From: Thermoplasma sp. | GTDB taxonomy: Archaea > Thermoplasmatota > Thermoplasmata > Thermoplasmatales > Thermoplasmataceae | Reading direction: 5' to 3' | Assembly: GCF_023256435.1 (NCBI RefSeq) | Contig: NZ_JAGDXM010000019.1 | Location: forward strand, 1 to 43,132 | DNA length: 43,132 nucleotides | Shown here: one piece after another, positions 20,602 to 30,803 of the stretch | How the letters are laid out: each line of letters starts with the position of its first letter | Numbering within the stretch: position 1 is the stretch's first letter | Position numbers and translations under genes: made by a program | Notes under the pieces: generated by a model | The model's database searches: none | Told to the model about the DNA's origin: nothing | Seen by the model: the letters and a program-made list of their open reading frames with translations, nothing else

Positions 20602-20738
20602 AGTCATCGAAAACGCATCAAACATATTGTATATGATGGCCTGTTATGAAGCCGATACGGATAAGATACCACCAATAGGGAGCTGGTATGGTCATATGCG
20701 GCTGGGATAATTTAATATAGCGTTTGCAATAAACGGCT

Positions 20739-22025
20739 ATGCCCAGAACATACATAGGTGCTCTCAGGGGATTTGACGATGGTACCGATGTGGTCATATA
20801 CGGTTGGCTGCAGGAAGCCAGGATCATGAAAAATGTCTCATTCCTCATTTTAAGAGATAATACAGGAATAATACAGGCAACATTCAAGAATGATGAAGCC
20901 ACTCTTGAAACCATCAAACGAATCAACAGGGAAAGCATTGTGAAGGTTCAGGGCGTGATCAATAAAAAGAGTGTAAGTAAATCAGGTATAGAGATAAAGG
21001 GAACCTCAGTGTCTGTGGTAAATGAGGCTGAAGCTCCACTGCCATTGCCAGTTATAGATCCCGTTCAGGCGGATCTTGAGACCAGGCTTAACAGCAGATT
21101 TATCGATCTGAGAAAGAGAAACGTTTCGGCCATATTTCGCATTGAAAGCTCGCTTCTGTGGGGCATAAGAGAGTATCTGCATGGGCAGAATTTCATAGAG
21201 GTTCATACGCCCAAGATAGTCGCGGCTGCTACAGAGGGGGGCGCCGATCTCTTCCCAGTCCGTTATTTTGAGAAGGATGCCTATTTGAATCAGAGCCCAC
21301 AGCTCTATAAGGAGGTTCTGATGTCCGCTGGATTCGATCGCGTTTTCGAGGTAGGCCCTGCGTTCAGGGCAGAGGAGCACAATACCACCAGACATCTGAA
21401 TGAGTTCACATCGATAGATATAGAGATGAGCTTCGCAGATCACAATGATGCTATGTCAATGCTCGAAAATGCAATAAAGTCTGGTGTAGAGAATGCAATA
21501 AGGACAAACAACGATGACTTCGAGGCTCTTGGAATATCAATCAGTGTTCCGGAAACTCCTTTCCCCAGGATAACCTATGAGAAATGCATAGAGCTACTAT
21601 CCAGCGAAGGTATTGATTTCAAGTTTGGTGACGATTTTTCCCCGGATCACCTGAGGATGATCGGATCCAGGTTCAAGGGCTTCTATTTCATAACAGAGTG
21701 GCCAGCATCCGTGAGACCATTCTACACAATGCCAAAACAGGATGACCCTAAGCTCACCAATTCATTCGATCTTCAGTACCGTGAGATAGAGGTAACATCA
21801 GGTGCGCAGAGAGTACATGATCCGAAAATGCTGGTGGAAAGATTCAGAGAAAAAAAGTTGGATGTTAAATCATTTCAGTTCTATATAGACGCATTTAAAT
21901 ATGGAATGCCTCCACATGCTGGGTGGGGGCTAGGGCTTGAACGCCTTACCATGATTCTTCTAGGACTAAACAATATAAGAGAAACCACCTTATTTCCTAG
22001 GGATAGAACCCGTATTGTTCCTTGA
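20739..22025 (+). CDS. aspS: Aspartyl-tRNA synthetase (archaeal type)
   Basis: N-terminal OB fold, [63 protein letters not shown]-like TTTAATATA about 25 nt upstream. Confidence 0.95.
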   Translation: MPRTYIGALRGFDDGTDVVIYGWLQEARIMKNVSFLILRDNTGIIQATFKNDEATLETIKRINRESIVKVQGVINKKSVSKSGIEIKGTSVSVVNEAEAPLPLPVIDPVQADLETRLNSRFIDLRKRNVSAIFRIESSLLWGIREYLHGQNFIEVHTPKIVAAATEGGADLFPVRYFEKDAYLNQSPQLYKEVLMSAGFDRVFEVGPAFRAEEHNTTRHLNEFTSIDIEMSFADHNDAMSMLENAIKSGVENAIRTNNDDFEALGISISVPETPFPRITYEKCIELLSSEGIDFKFGDDFSPDHLRMIGSRFKGFYFITEWPASVRPFYTMPKQDDPKLTNSFDLQYREIEVTSGAQRVHDPKMLVERFREKKLDVKSFQFYIDAFKYGMPPHAGWGLGLERLTMILLGLNNIRETTLFPRDRTRIVP

Positions 22026-22124
22026 TCTCCTATCTTTTCTACCCTCGTCAAAGACTAACCTATCCATGTCGTCGGACGATCCAATCTCGTCCTTCAATAT
22101 GTCGTCGAGTTTTTTCGAGCCCAT
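21990..22124 (-). CDS. Possible small protein, 44 aa, overlapping the aspS 3' end
   Basis: ATG…TAA reading [44 protein letters not shown]; shorter than the ORF-track cutoff. Confidence 0.35.
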   Translation of the reverse strand: MGSKKLDDILKDEIGSSDDMDRLVFDEGRKDRRSRNNTGSIPRK

Positions 22125-22290
22125 TGCTCAACATGAATTATTACACAATTTCACTATATAAATTTTTTTATCCTGTTCTGCGATAAAACGTTCATGGATG
22201 AAATCGTGATGTTAAATTCCTGATCTATAAAATACCATGCTAAGACATGTCAGCAGCGAAGACATTTATCCCATATCTGGATACTTTCTC

Positions 22291-23235
22291 ATGGAGATCA
22301 AGACCGTTGGAGTGATCGGAGCAGGCACAATGGGTTCTGCTATAGCCGAACTCTTTGCCTATAATGGGTTTAATGTTGTTCTGAAGGATCAGAACATGGA
22401 TCTGGCCAGATCAGGATACTCGAAGATAGAGAAGATAGTGAACGATCTGAAGAGGATAAACGATGAAAAACCTGACAAAGAGATAGCCAGAATAGAGAGT
22501 TATGGAATAAGGCTGAGCGATGATCAGAAAGATGCCATAAAAAAGAAGCTCAAGGTCAATATCGAAATAGAACCCATACTGAGAAGAATAAAGATAACGG
22601 ATCAGTACTCGGATCTTTCCGAGTGCGAACTGATCATCGAGGCCGCATTCGAGGATCAGAAGGTAAAGGATCAGATCTTCTCGGATCTGTCAGGATTCTC
22701 TGAAAGAGCCATAATAGCATCAAACACTTCTTCCCTGAGCATAACCGAGATGGCGGGCTTTCTGAGGAAGCCCGAAAACGCATTGATACTTCACTTTTTC
22801 AATCCGCCATATCTCCTTCCTCTGGTGGAGATTGTTCCATCCATGTATACATCCAGTGAGATCAGAGATCTTGCATTCAATCTGATATCCAGAATGAAAA
22901 ATCACAGGGAAGGTATGGTCCCTGTGATGGTAAAGGAACGTGAAGGGTTCATCGTCAACAGACTCCTTATACCGATGATAAATACGGCTGCAGAAATGCT
23001 GGACAGTGGCATGGCCTCCGCAAAGGACATAGATACGGCAATGAAGAAAGGAGCAGGCTTCCCGATGGGACCACTTGAACTTGCAGATATGATAGGTATA
23101 GATGTGGTGGTGGACGTCATGGAGGTGCTTGAATCTGCCTATGGCGAACGTTACAAACCATCGGTAATATTGAGAAGGATGAGGGAGGCAAAACAACTTG
23201 GAAGAAAAACAAGAAGTGGGTTTTATAAATATTAA
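22291..23235 (+). CDS. 3-hydroxyacyl-CoA dehydrogenase
   Basis: GVIGAGTMGSAIAELFAYNGFNVVLKD; EAAFEDQKVKDQIF; ASNTSSLSIT; HFFNPPYLLPLVEIV; start trimmed to ATG 22291. Confidence 0.92.
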   Translation: MEIKTVGVIGAGTMGSAIAELFAYNGFNVVLKDQNMDLARSGYSKIEKIVNDLKRINDEKPDKEIARIESYGIRLSDDQKDAIKKKLKVNIEIEPILRRIKITDQYSDLSECELIIEAAFEDQKVKDQIFSDLSGFSERAIIASNTSSLSITEMAGFLRKPENALILHFFNPPYLLPLVEIVPSMYTSSEIRDLAFNLISRMKNHREGMVPVMVKEREGFIVNRLLIPMINTAAEMLDSGMASAKDIDTAMKKGAGFPMGPLELADMIGIDVVVDVMEVLESAYGERYKPSVILRRMREAKQLGRKTRSGFYKY

Positions 23236-23236
23236 T

Positions 23237-23557
23237 TTATTTTATAGGGGTAAGATCAGTTCTCTGTTTGTTGAGCACCACGACTGTGGGCTCAACTATG
23301 TATTTTGACTTTGAGATCCGTGTAATAGAAATTAGGGCAGACTTTCTATTGTTGTTGGCAAACATCTTCCGAATCTCATACACAAGACTCTTATTCACAA
23401 ACAGTTCGACATATATGGGTACACCCCTGTTGTACCATATGGCGATTATCGAACCCTTGGAGACTCGCTCAATATCCTCCCTTTCTACTTCAACGTCTAT
23501 TCGTTGCCCTATTTCTATTTTCAATTTGCTTACCCAATTTCTAATAAAAAAGACCAT
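23237..23557 (-). CDS. Uncharacterised protein (106 aa)
   Basis: Complete ORF MVFFIRNWVSKLKIEIGQRIDVEVEREDIERVSKGSIIAIWYN…; convergent with the HAD-family dehydrogenase gene; start uncertain. Confidence 0.6.
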   Translation of the reverse strand: MVFFIRNWVSKLKIEIGQRIDVEVEREDIERVSKGSIIAIWYNRGVPIYVELFVNKSLVYEIRKMFANNNRKSALISITRISKSKYIVEPTVVVLNKQRTDLTPIK

Positions 23558-23678
23558 TATATAAGCTTTTCCTGTATTAAAGGTTAAAATCGTTTAATTT
23601 CGATAATAACCCATTTAAGCCATTTCAGAGAGCCGCAGAGACGTTTATGTAGCAATTATGTCATATCAAAAAAGACCG

Positions 23679-24107
23679 TCAGGAGCTTTTCTCCACAAGG
23701 GTTATGCCAAGTATCTTCTCAAGTTTTCTGGCAATCTTCAGGTCAGGCATCAATTCTCCTCTCTCTATGCTCGCTATTACATTTTTTCTTTCAAATATCT
23801 TGGCTGCCAGATCCGCCTGCGACATAGCAAGCCTTTCCCTTGCGTTCTTCACCAGTTCTGCATAATCCTCCACGATATCGAGATCCTCTTCGTTTACCCT
23901 TCTGGCTGGTTTCTTTGCCGCGACAACCTTGGGCTGAGGCTTATCCGGAAGCTGCACCTTTATCGGCTGTTCAACAGGCTTGAACTTGTTATGTTCTATA
24001 ACGGGAGTGCCAAATTTGGCGCAGTCATCGCATACATTGAGGACGGCACCATCAATAATGATCTTCGTTGTCTTTGATACTTTTTTACCACACATTTCGC
24101 ATTCCAT
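23679..24107 (-). CDS. Multiprotein bridging factor 1 (MBF1)-like protein
   Basis: N-terminal zinc ribbon CEMCGKKV…LNVCDDCAKFG; C-terminal Cro/C1 HTH ARERLAMSQADLAAKIFERKNVIASIERGELMPDLKIARKLEKILGI. Confidence 0.92.
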   Translation of the reverse strand: MECEMCGKKVSKTTKIIIDGAVLNVCDDCAKFGTPVIEHNKFKPVEQPIKVQLPDKPQPKVVAAKKPARRVNEEDLDIVEDYAELVKNARERLAMSQADLAAKIFERKNVIASIERGELMPDLKIARKLEKILGITLVEKSS

Positions 24108-24317
24108 AATGATTTATGCATGCCTTCAGGATAATTAATCTTTTACCAAGTTGATGCAGAATGTAGAAGTCATGCTTCATGGAATGTGCACCATAGCATG
24201 ATGATACGACATTTCGACCATCAACTGTACACCCATCTCTCTGATCTTGATATTACGTCCAGACATTTCAAGCAAACTTCCCAATTTATTTATATTGATT
24301 AAAGATGCTAATTCGGG

Positions 24318-24998
24318 ATGGCAGAAAGAAAGCAGAAAAGATCAGTCCAACCAGTATTTCTATATGGTTCGAAGAGTATATTGAAGATCGGAACAAAGAT
24401 ATACACCAGAACAAATAAGAACAAGAAGGTTTACGGTGAGGACATAATTAGATTCGATCATAACAATTACCGAGAATGGAAGCCGGAGAGAAGCAAGCTT
24501 TCCGCAGCCATATTGAAGGGACTTCATCATATGCCGATAGGCGAAAAAAGCTATGTTCTCTATCTGGGAGCATCAACAGGTACAACTGTAAGCCATATCT
24601 CGGATATAGCTTCCCAGGGATCCATATTTGCAGTTGAGGTGGCCTACGAACCCTTTTCAAAGCTTCTCGATCTGGCTGAACAGCGTGATAATATTTATCC
24701 GATTATGGAAGATGCCAACTTACCAGAAAGATACAGTTTCTTCATAGATCATATCGATGTGATGTATCAGGATATATCACAGAGAAATCAAATCGCAATA
24801 TTCCAGAGAAACATGGAAAAATTCAACCCAAGATCAGCATTTCTTATATTGAAGACCAGATCGATAGCCTCAACGCAGGATTCGAGGACAATTCTCAAAA
24901 ATACCGTAGATCAGATGTCCTCATATAACATCAGGGAGATCATAGATCTTTCACCCTACGACACCGATCATTACATGATCCTCGTAGACGCTAGATAG
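24318..24998 (+). CDS. flpA: Fibrillarin-like rRNA/tRNA 2'-O-methyltransferase
   Basis: REWKPERSKLSAAILKGL; VLYLGASTGTTVSHISDIASQGSIFAVEVAYEPFSKLLDLAEQRDNIYPIMEDAN; DVMYQDISQRNQ. Confidence 0.95.
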   Translation: MAERKQKRSVQPVFLYGSKSILKIGTKIYTRTNKNKKVYGEDIIRFDHNNYREWKPERSKLSAAILKGLHHMPIGEKSYVLYLGASTGTTVSHISDIASQGSIFAVEVAYEPFSKLLDLAEQRDNIYPIMEDANLPERYSFFIDHIDVMYQDISQRNQIAIFQRNMEKFNPRSAFLILKTRSIASTQDSRTILKNTVDQMSSYNIREIIDLSPYDTDHYMILVDAR

Positions 24999-25293
24999 TT
25001 CGAATGGTATATGAATGATGGTATTTCATAGTTTATTCTGCGACATCTAAGTTGCATTTCTCGCTGAAACTTTTCAGTCTCTGTTCAATCGAAGAAGATA
25101 CTAAATCTATGAAACGTTTGAGCGATACCACTTTTGAAAAATGCATTTGTTTACTGTACCAAAATGCGTAAATCACACTTTACAACCATATTTCTTTAAT
25201 CTCAGGATACGGTCACATGGCCAGCAATAACATTATCAAGAGATGGGGGCAGAATGATCATCGATAATATATATTCATGTTCAATAGGGTATT

Positions 25294-25767
25294 ATGAGAT
25301 TGACTGTGAATGGCTGGTATACCAATATGCGGTTTTCGGCCGCGCATTTCATACCATCACACATAAAGTGCTCTCGTCTTCATGGTCATGACTATGGGAT
25401 AATAGTGAACGTTGAAGGCGAAATGATAGATGGTATGCTTATAGACTTTATTGAGCTTAAGAATGCAATAAGATCTGTCATCAATGAAATGGATCATAAA
25501 CTTCTTGTTCCTGCAAAGGCAAATGTAGCTAAATACGACGAAGAAAAGGACGAATATGAGATAGTGTACAGCAACAAGAGGATGATCATCCCGGGCGAAT
25601 TCGTGTATCTCGTTGACGTGAACAACACAACCAGCGAAGAGCTATCTGCCTACGTAGCAAAGCGTGTCGGTGAAAAACTAAGGCTGAAGAAGAACATCAG
25701 AAAGCTTGAGATTTCCGTGGAGGAAGGACCGGGTCAGGGAGTATTCTCAGAGGCTATGCCTCCTTAG
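25294..25767 (+). CDS. queD: 6-pyruvoyl-tetrahydropterin synthase/QueD family
   Basis: FSAAHFIPSHIKCSRLHGHDYGIIVNVEG; MLIDFIELKNAI; MDHKLL; SVEEGPGQGVF. Confidence 0.9.
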   Translation: MRLTVNGWYTNMRFSAAHFIPSHIKCSRLHGHDYGIIVNVEGEMIDGMLIDFIELKNAIRSVINEMDHKLLVPAKANVAKYDEEKDEYEIVYSNKRMIIPGEFVYLVDVNNTTSEELSAYVAKRVGEKLRLKKNIRKLEISVEEGPGQGVFSEAMPP

Positions 25768-25792
25768 ATCGGAACTTGAGGGTGAAGAGGAG

Positions 25793-26512
25793 ATGGATGA
25801 GAAGAGAAAGGCTGTCGTGCTGCTCTCCGGCGGACTTGACTCAAGTACTGTTCTAGCCTACGCCATTTCGAAAGGCTATGATGTCCATGCCATTTCCTTT
25901 GATTATGGCCAGAGGCATTCAAGGGAGATGAAAAGTTCAGAGGATCTAGCGAAATATTACGGCGTGGATAGGAAAATAGTACACGTGGATCTCAGATCCA
26001 TCGGGAAGAGCGCTCTGACCGATGATATAGAAGTTCCCACCAGAAGCCTGGAATCAATATCAGATGAGATCCCGGTCACCTATGTTCCGGCAAGAAACAC
26101 AATATTTCTGGCCATTGCTGCAGCATATGCGGAATCGATTGGATCAACGGACATATTCATCGGTGCAAATGCGATAGACTACAGTGGATACCCTGACTGC
26201 AGGCCGGAATATTTCAATGCCATGGAGAACGCGCTCAGCCTTGGGACTGAGATAGGATTGAAACATGGGATGCATATTAACGTTCCTTTGCAGTATCTTA
26301 CAAAAGGAGAGATAATAACACTTGGTATGAAGCTCGGCGTTCCATATCGTCTCACTTGGTCATGCTATCGTGGTGGAGATAAAGCCTGCGGTGAGTGCGA
26401 TTCATGCCAGCTGAGACTGAAAGGATTCATGGAGGCTGGATTGGAAGATCCTTTAGAATATGAAAAATATCCAAAATTCTACGAACAGTATCTAAAAGGT
26501 AGAAAAAAATAA
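25793..26512 (+). CDS. queC: 7-cyano-7-deazaguanine synthase QueC
   Basis: VLLSGGLDSSTVLAYAISKGYDVHAISFDYGQRHSREM; YVPARNTIFL; C-terminal Zn motif SCYRGGDKACGECDSCQLRLKGF; start trimmed to ATG 25793. Confidence 0.95.
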   Translation: MDEKRKAVVLLSGGLDSSTVLAYAISKGYDVHAISFDYGQRHSREMKSSEDLAKYYGVDRKIVHVDLRSIGKSALTDDIEVPTRSLESISDEIPVTYVPARNTIFLAIAAAYAESIGSTDIFIGANAIDYSGYPDCRPEYFNAMENALSLGTEIGLKHGMHINVPLQYLTKGEIITLGMKLGVPYRLTWSCYRGGDKACGECDSCQLRLKGFMEAGLEDPLEYEKYPKFYEQYLKGRKK

Positions 26513-26518
26513 TTTGGA

Positions 26519-27496
26519 TCAGTGGTTGTGCTTTGTGATCCACTCATCCACTTTCTTTGAGCTGGCCTCCACCGAGGCAACGCTCTTCTTCCAGAGTTCC
26601 AGCTCATCCGGTTTGAAATCTATATCATAGATCTCTTCCACACCCTGTTCGCCTATCTTTATCGGCACGCCTATGAACTTGTCCTTAATTCCATAGTGAT
26701 CCGCATGCTTTCCGGTTATGTATGCTGCGCACGGGATCACGCGCTTCTTGTCCATGATCACAGATTCAACCATGGCGGTTATGGATATGCCTGGCGCATA
26801 GAACGCGCTGCCCGTCTTCAGGTAATTTACTATCTCCCCACCGCCGAATCTTGTCCTTTTGACTATTTCGTCAATCTTCTCCTTCGACAGAAGATTCTCA
26901 ATGGGTATACCAGCTACGCTTGAGTATCTTATGAAGGGTACCATATCATCGCCGTGTCCTCCTATAACGAATGCGTTCACGTCCTCAACGGATACGTTAA
27001 GCTCCTTTGCAAGGAATGTCCTGAATCTTGAGCTGTCCAGAGAACCGCCGAGGCCCATGATCTTGGACGGAGTGATGCCCGTAAATTTCTGAAGCGCGTA
27101 GGCCATGATATCCGCAGGGTTAGATACTACAACGATGATCGAATCCGGTGAATATTTCTTTATATTCCTGGACACATCTGAGATTATCTCAACGTTCTTG
27201 TCGAAGAGATCGTCCCTGCTCATACCTGGTTTCCTTGCAAGTCCTGCAGTTACGACTATTACATCACTTCCCTCCATGTTCTTATACTTCGATTCATCGC
27301 TGGTGCTGAATCCGACTACATCAAGATCGTATCTCCAGTGTGGTGCACCTTCCTGAATATCGAGTGCCTTTCCCTCAGGAATACCATCAACGACATCGAA
27401 AAGGTAAACATCGCCAAGCTGCTTTGCGGCCAAAAACTGAGCAACGGTTGCACCGACATTACCGGCGCCTATTACAGAAATCTTCTTTCTTGCCAT
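26519..27496 (-). CDS. mdh: Malate dehydrogenase (LDH-like family)
   Basis: KKISVIGAGNVGATVAQFLAAKQLGDVYLFDVVDGIPEGKALDI; VTAGLARKPGMSRDDL; VSNPADIMAY; GGHGDDMVPF; start trimmed to ATG 27496. Confidence 0.93.
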   Translation of the reverse strand: MARKKISVIGAGNVGATVAQFLAAKQLGDVYLFDVVDGIPEGKALDIQEGAPHWRYDLDVVGFSTSDESKYKNMEGSDVIVVTAGLARKPGMSRDDLFDKNVEIISDVSRNIKKYSPDSIIVVVSNPADIMAYALQKFTGITPSKIMGLGGSLDSSRFRTFLAKELNVSVEDVNAFVIGGHGDDMVPFIRYSSVAGIPIENLLSKEKIDEIVKRTRFGGGEIVNYLKTGSAFYAPGISITAMVESVIMDKKRVIPCAAYITGKHADHYGIKDKFIGVPIKIGEQGVEEIYDIDFKPDELELWKKSVASVEASSKKVDEWITKHNH

Positions 27497-27643
27497 GGAT
27501 GAGTATCTCTTCTTTATTAAAAAATTGTTCTCATTTTTATGTATTAACTGCAATGAAAAATGTGGAAAATTTAGCCATTCGTAAATAAATTAATATATAG
27601 AAAAAAGTTAGACATAACATAATCTGGGAGGCGTCGATGTAAC

Positions 27644-29068
27644 TTGGCTACCGATCCTATCATGTATATATTCGAGCAATTTTTCGATCAACGTTTCGGA
27701 AAGTCCATGGTTATTAAGGGAAAACCTGGATCTGGAAAAACAACCTTCACACTTGATTTTCTCACGTCCATAAGGGATCATCATCCCGTGTATTACATAT
27801 CATCAAGGACCACTGAAGCTTCGATAGCGGATGCCTATCCCTGGATCAAGGAACGATTCAGCGGTGAGGGTGAGATAAAGAAGGTTAGAACCGACTATCT
27901 GAACCGCTTCGAAAAGATGGTTGAAGAAGGAAAGTTTGGTGATTACCTTCGGGATGGCCTCATCATAGATACAAAGAAGATCGTGCCCGTTATACATTCT
28001 CTTTACGAATTCGTCGATGCCCACAGTGGTGAGAGACCAATCATTGCTCTAGACTCAATTGATGCTATAGCTGAGGAGTACAACATACCAGAGGATTTTC
28101 TCTTTCTGATGCTTAAGAATGATCTCGTTGAAGGATCCGGAGCAAACCTGATCTCCATATTGGAGGCGAAGCAAAATGAGAGGCTGGAATACTTCGCAGA
28201 TGGTGTTGTAAGCCTGGATTACAACATAAAGAATGATATGCTCATAAGGTCGCTCACGCTGGAGAAGATGAGGGGCATATCCATTGGGCCTTATCCAAAC
28301 TACATGTTCTCTCTAGCCGGTGGTAAGTTCAATAGCGTGATGCGTAGCAGCCTTGTATTTCCTGATGTTAAATATGAGCCAACAAGAATATCCGATCCGG
28401 CCGAATTCCAGGTATCTCTCGGTGATCTGGAGTATGGGAAGCTAACGCCTGAGGGTACAGATACTGTACCTGGAGGTTCAATCGTTATTCTGCATATCAA
28501 GGATAAAGGGCCATCGGTCAACGACTTCATATCGTTATTCAAGACGAACCTCATCATCAACAACATCATTCAGGGACGTGGTGTGATCGATGTTACCGCC
28601 AGCGGATATGAAACATACACTGTTCTTCTCAAATCTCTGGCTGGAAAATATCTCAACAACTACATAACGACCTCAAAATCAGATTTGATCAACCCGTACG
28701 TTATCTCGCTCAAGGGCATTCGGTTAAAGGATGATATTAACCGTGAAATAATAGAGGTTAAACTGGCTCAGTCAAAGGGCCCATATGTATACTTCCTCTC
28801 CTCCGATTATCTCTACCTTGTATATGGACCTGAATTCCTCAATCAGATCATAGAGGTGGTGGATGACATAAGGACCACCGGCGTGATATTCATAGTTGCG
28901 GACGATACAACTTACGATAAGATGTTTTCAGCATCACATATTTCCCTGGATATATTTTCAGTCAATGGATATGCTGCGGTTTCCTCCAACAAAACATCAT
29001 CTTATCTCGTGCAGATAATACCTGATGAAAAAAGATGGCCAAAAATAAGGTTTATAGAGATTGAATAA
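27644..29068 (+). CDS. GvpD/KaiC-like P-loop ATPase
   Basis: Walker A VIKGKPGSGKTTF, Walker B PIIALDSIDAI; RecA/KaiC-like N-terminus and long C-terminal domain; start is TTG (27644) or ATG (27662). Confidence 0.75.
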   Translation: MATDPIMYIFEQFFDQRFGKSMVIKGKPGSGKTTFTLDFLTSIRDHHPVYYISSRTTEASIADAYPWIKERFSGEGEIKKVRTDYLNRFEKMVEEGKFGDYLRDGLIIDTKKIVPVIHSLYEFVDAHSGERPIIALDSIDAIAEEYNIPEDFLFLMLKNDLVEGSGANLISILEAKQNERLEYFADGVVSLDYNIKNDMLIRSLTLEKMRGISIGPYPNYMFSLAGGKFNSVMRSSLVFPDVKYEPTRISDPAEFQVSLGDLEYGKLTPEGTDTVPGGSIVILHIKDKGPSVNDFISLFKTNLIINNIIQGRGVIDVTASGYETYTVLLKSLAGKYLNNYITTSKSDLINPYVISLKGIRLKDDINREIIEVKLAQSKGPYVYFLSSDYLYLVYGPEFLNQIIEVVDDIRTTGVIFIVADDTTYDKMFSASHISLDIFSVNGYAAVSSNKTSSYLVQIIPDEKRWPKIRFIEIE

Positions 29069-29070
29069 TT

Positions 29071-29682
29071 TTATTTTACAAATTTGAGATACCAGGTCTT
29101 CACGCCGGGTTCTCCATCTCTCTTCAGGCTGGCCTCCACTGTTAAGGGTGCTCCTTCTATTCCCTCCTGGCCAGGCTGCCAGTTTGCAGGTGTTGCTAGC
29201 TTGCGTTCCCAGTTGAACTGGAGCGCTTTTATGACTCTTATTATCTCGTCTATGTTTCTTCCGGTTTCGGCTGGATAATATATCATCCATCTTACTATCT
29301 GATTGGGATCTATGATGAATACTCCCCTCACCGTAGCTCCAGATTTCTCGTCTATCAGGTTATACTGCCTGGCAACTTCCTTATCGATATCAGCTATTAT
29401 AGGAAACGGTATCTCTATCCCGAAATGTTCCTTAATGTCTCTTATCCATGCAATGTGGCTGTATACGCTGTCAATACTGAGGCCAATGAGCTCTACGCCC
29501 AGAGCTTGAAAATCTTTATAGCGTTCCGTGAATGCTATGAACTCTGTGGTGCATACCGGCGTGAAGTCGCCTGGATGCGAAAACAGCAAAACCCATTTTC
29601 CCCTGTAGCTTGACAGGGTTATAGGACCCTTGGATGTGTTCACGGTAAAATCCGGAGCCTTTTGTCCCAATGTAACTGGCAT
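29071..29682 (-). CDS. Peroxiredoxin (AhpC/Prx6-like)
   Basis: LGQKAPDFTVNTSKGPITLSSYRGKWVLLFSHPGDFTPVCTTEFIAF (peroxidatic Cys in PVCTTE). Confidence 0.95.
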   Translation of the reverse strand: MPVTLGQKAPDFTVNTSKGPITLSSYRGKWVLLFSHPGDFTPVCTTEFIAFTERYKDFQALGVELIGLSIDSVYSHIAWIRDIKEHFGIEIPFPIIADIDKEVARQYNLIDEKSGATVRGVFIIDPNQIVRWMIYYPAETGRNIDEIIRVIKALQFNWERKLATPANWQPGQEGIEGAPLTVEASLKRDGEPGVKTWYLKFVK

Positions 29683-29756
29683 TTAGATCACCATAGGAAC
29701 AATGATAGAAAAAATATAAGGGTATTGAATTGTGCAATGCTAATATTTAATCTATA

Positions 29757-30719
29757 TTATTTTGAATCAGTTAGTATTTGTTCGGTGAAATATGTTATAA
29801 CGATGTCCGCACCTGCTCTGAATATTGATACGATCGATTCTCTTATGGCGTCCTCTGAAAGATAGCCGTTCTTAATGGCATTGTAGATCATGTTGTATTC
29901 TCCACTCACGCTGTATGCGGCCAGCGGCAGATCAAATCTTTCTCTGGCCTTTGCGATGATATCGAGATAGAACAGGGCAGGTTTAACCATAACTATGTCT
30001 GCACCTTCATAAATATCGAGGTCAATCTCCCTGAGCGCCTCTCTCTGATTCCTGTAATCCATCTGATAACTCTTCCTGTCTCCCACCTTTGGAGCGGATT
30101 CTGCGGCTTCCCTGAAAGGGCCGTATAAATTGGATGAGAACTTTGAACTGTAGGCCATTATCATCACATTTTCAAAGCCGTCACTGTCCAGCTCGTCTCG
30201 GATCGCCGATACCTGACCGTCCATCATTCCACTTGGTGCTACTATGTCGACACCAGCTTCAGCATAACTCTTCGCTATCTTTCTGTATACTTCTAGAGTA
30301 GAATCATTGTCCACATAGCCATTCTTTATCAATCCACACTGGCCTGTGTCGGTATATTCACACAGGCAGAGATCGGCTATCGTGATGAGATCGGTGTTTT
30401 CTTTAATCGAGGATATCGCCCTCTGTATGACTCCATTCTGATCATATGCGCTGCTGCCCGTGCTATCCTTATGCGCCGGCACACCGAACAATAGCACGGA
30501 TCTGACGCCTATATCCTCAAGATGCTTTGCATAATCCTTCAACTGGTTCAGCGGATACCTTTGTATTCCTGGCATAGACGCTATTTCAACAGGTTTCTGG
30601 ATTCCTTCTTCAACGAATATGGGCATGACAAGCTTCTCTGGCCTTATATCTGTCTCTGAGAAAAGATCTCTGAAATTCTGTTTTTTTCTGTACCTTCTCA
30701 TCCTCACGATTGGGAACAT
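29757..30719 (-). CDS. hemB: Delta-aminolevulinic acid dehydratase (porphobilinogen synthase)
   Basis: RMRRYRKKQNFRDLFSETDIRPEKLVMPIFVEEG; DLCLCEYTDTGQCG; VAPSGMMDGQV; MVKPALFYLDII; YSVSGEYNM. Confidence 0.95.
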   Translation of the reverse strand: MFPIVRMRRYRKKQNFRDLFSETDIRPEKLVMPIFVEEGIQKPVEIASMPGIQRYPLNQLKDYAKHLEDIGVRSVLLFGVPAHKDSTGSSAYDQNGVIQRAISSIKENTDLITIADLCLCEYTDTGQCGLIKNGYVDNDSTLEVYRKIAKSYAEAGVDIVAPSGMMDGQVSAIRDELDSDGFENVMIMAYSSKFSSNLYGPFREAAESAPKVGDRKSYQMDYRNQREALREIDLDIYEGADIVMVKPALFYLDIIAKARERFDLPLAAYSVSGEYNMIYNAIKNGYLSEDAIRESIVSIFRAGADIVITYFTEQILTDSK

Positions 30720-30803
30720 GATGGTGCATTGCTTCTTGAGATAAATAGTATGTACAGGTTCAATTATTAGCTGAAATTACTTGTTAAATAAATTATAGTA
30801 TGA

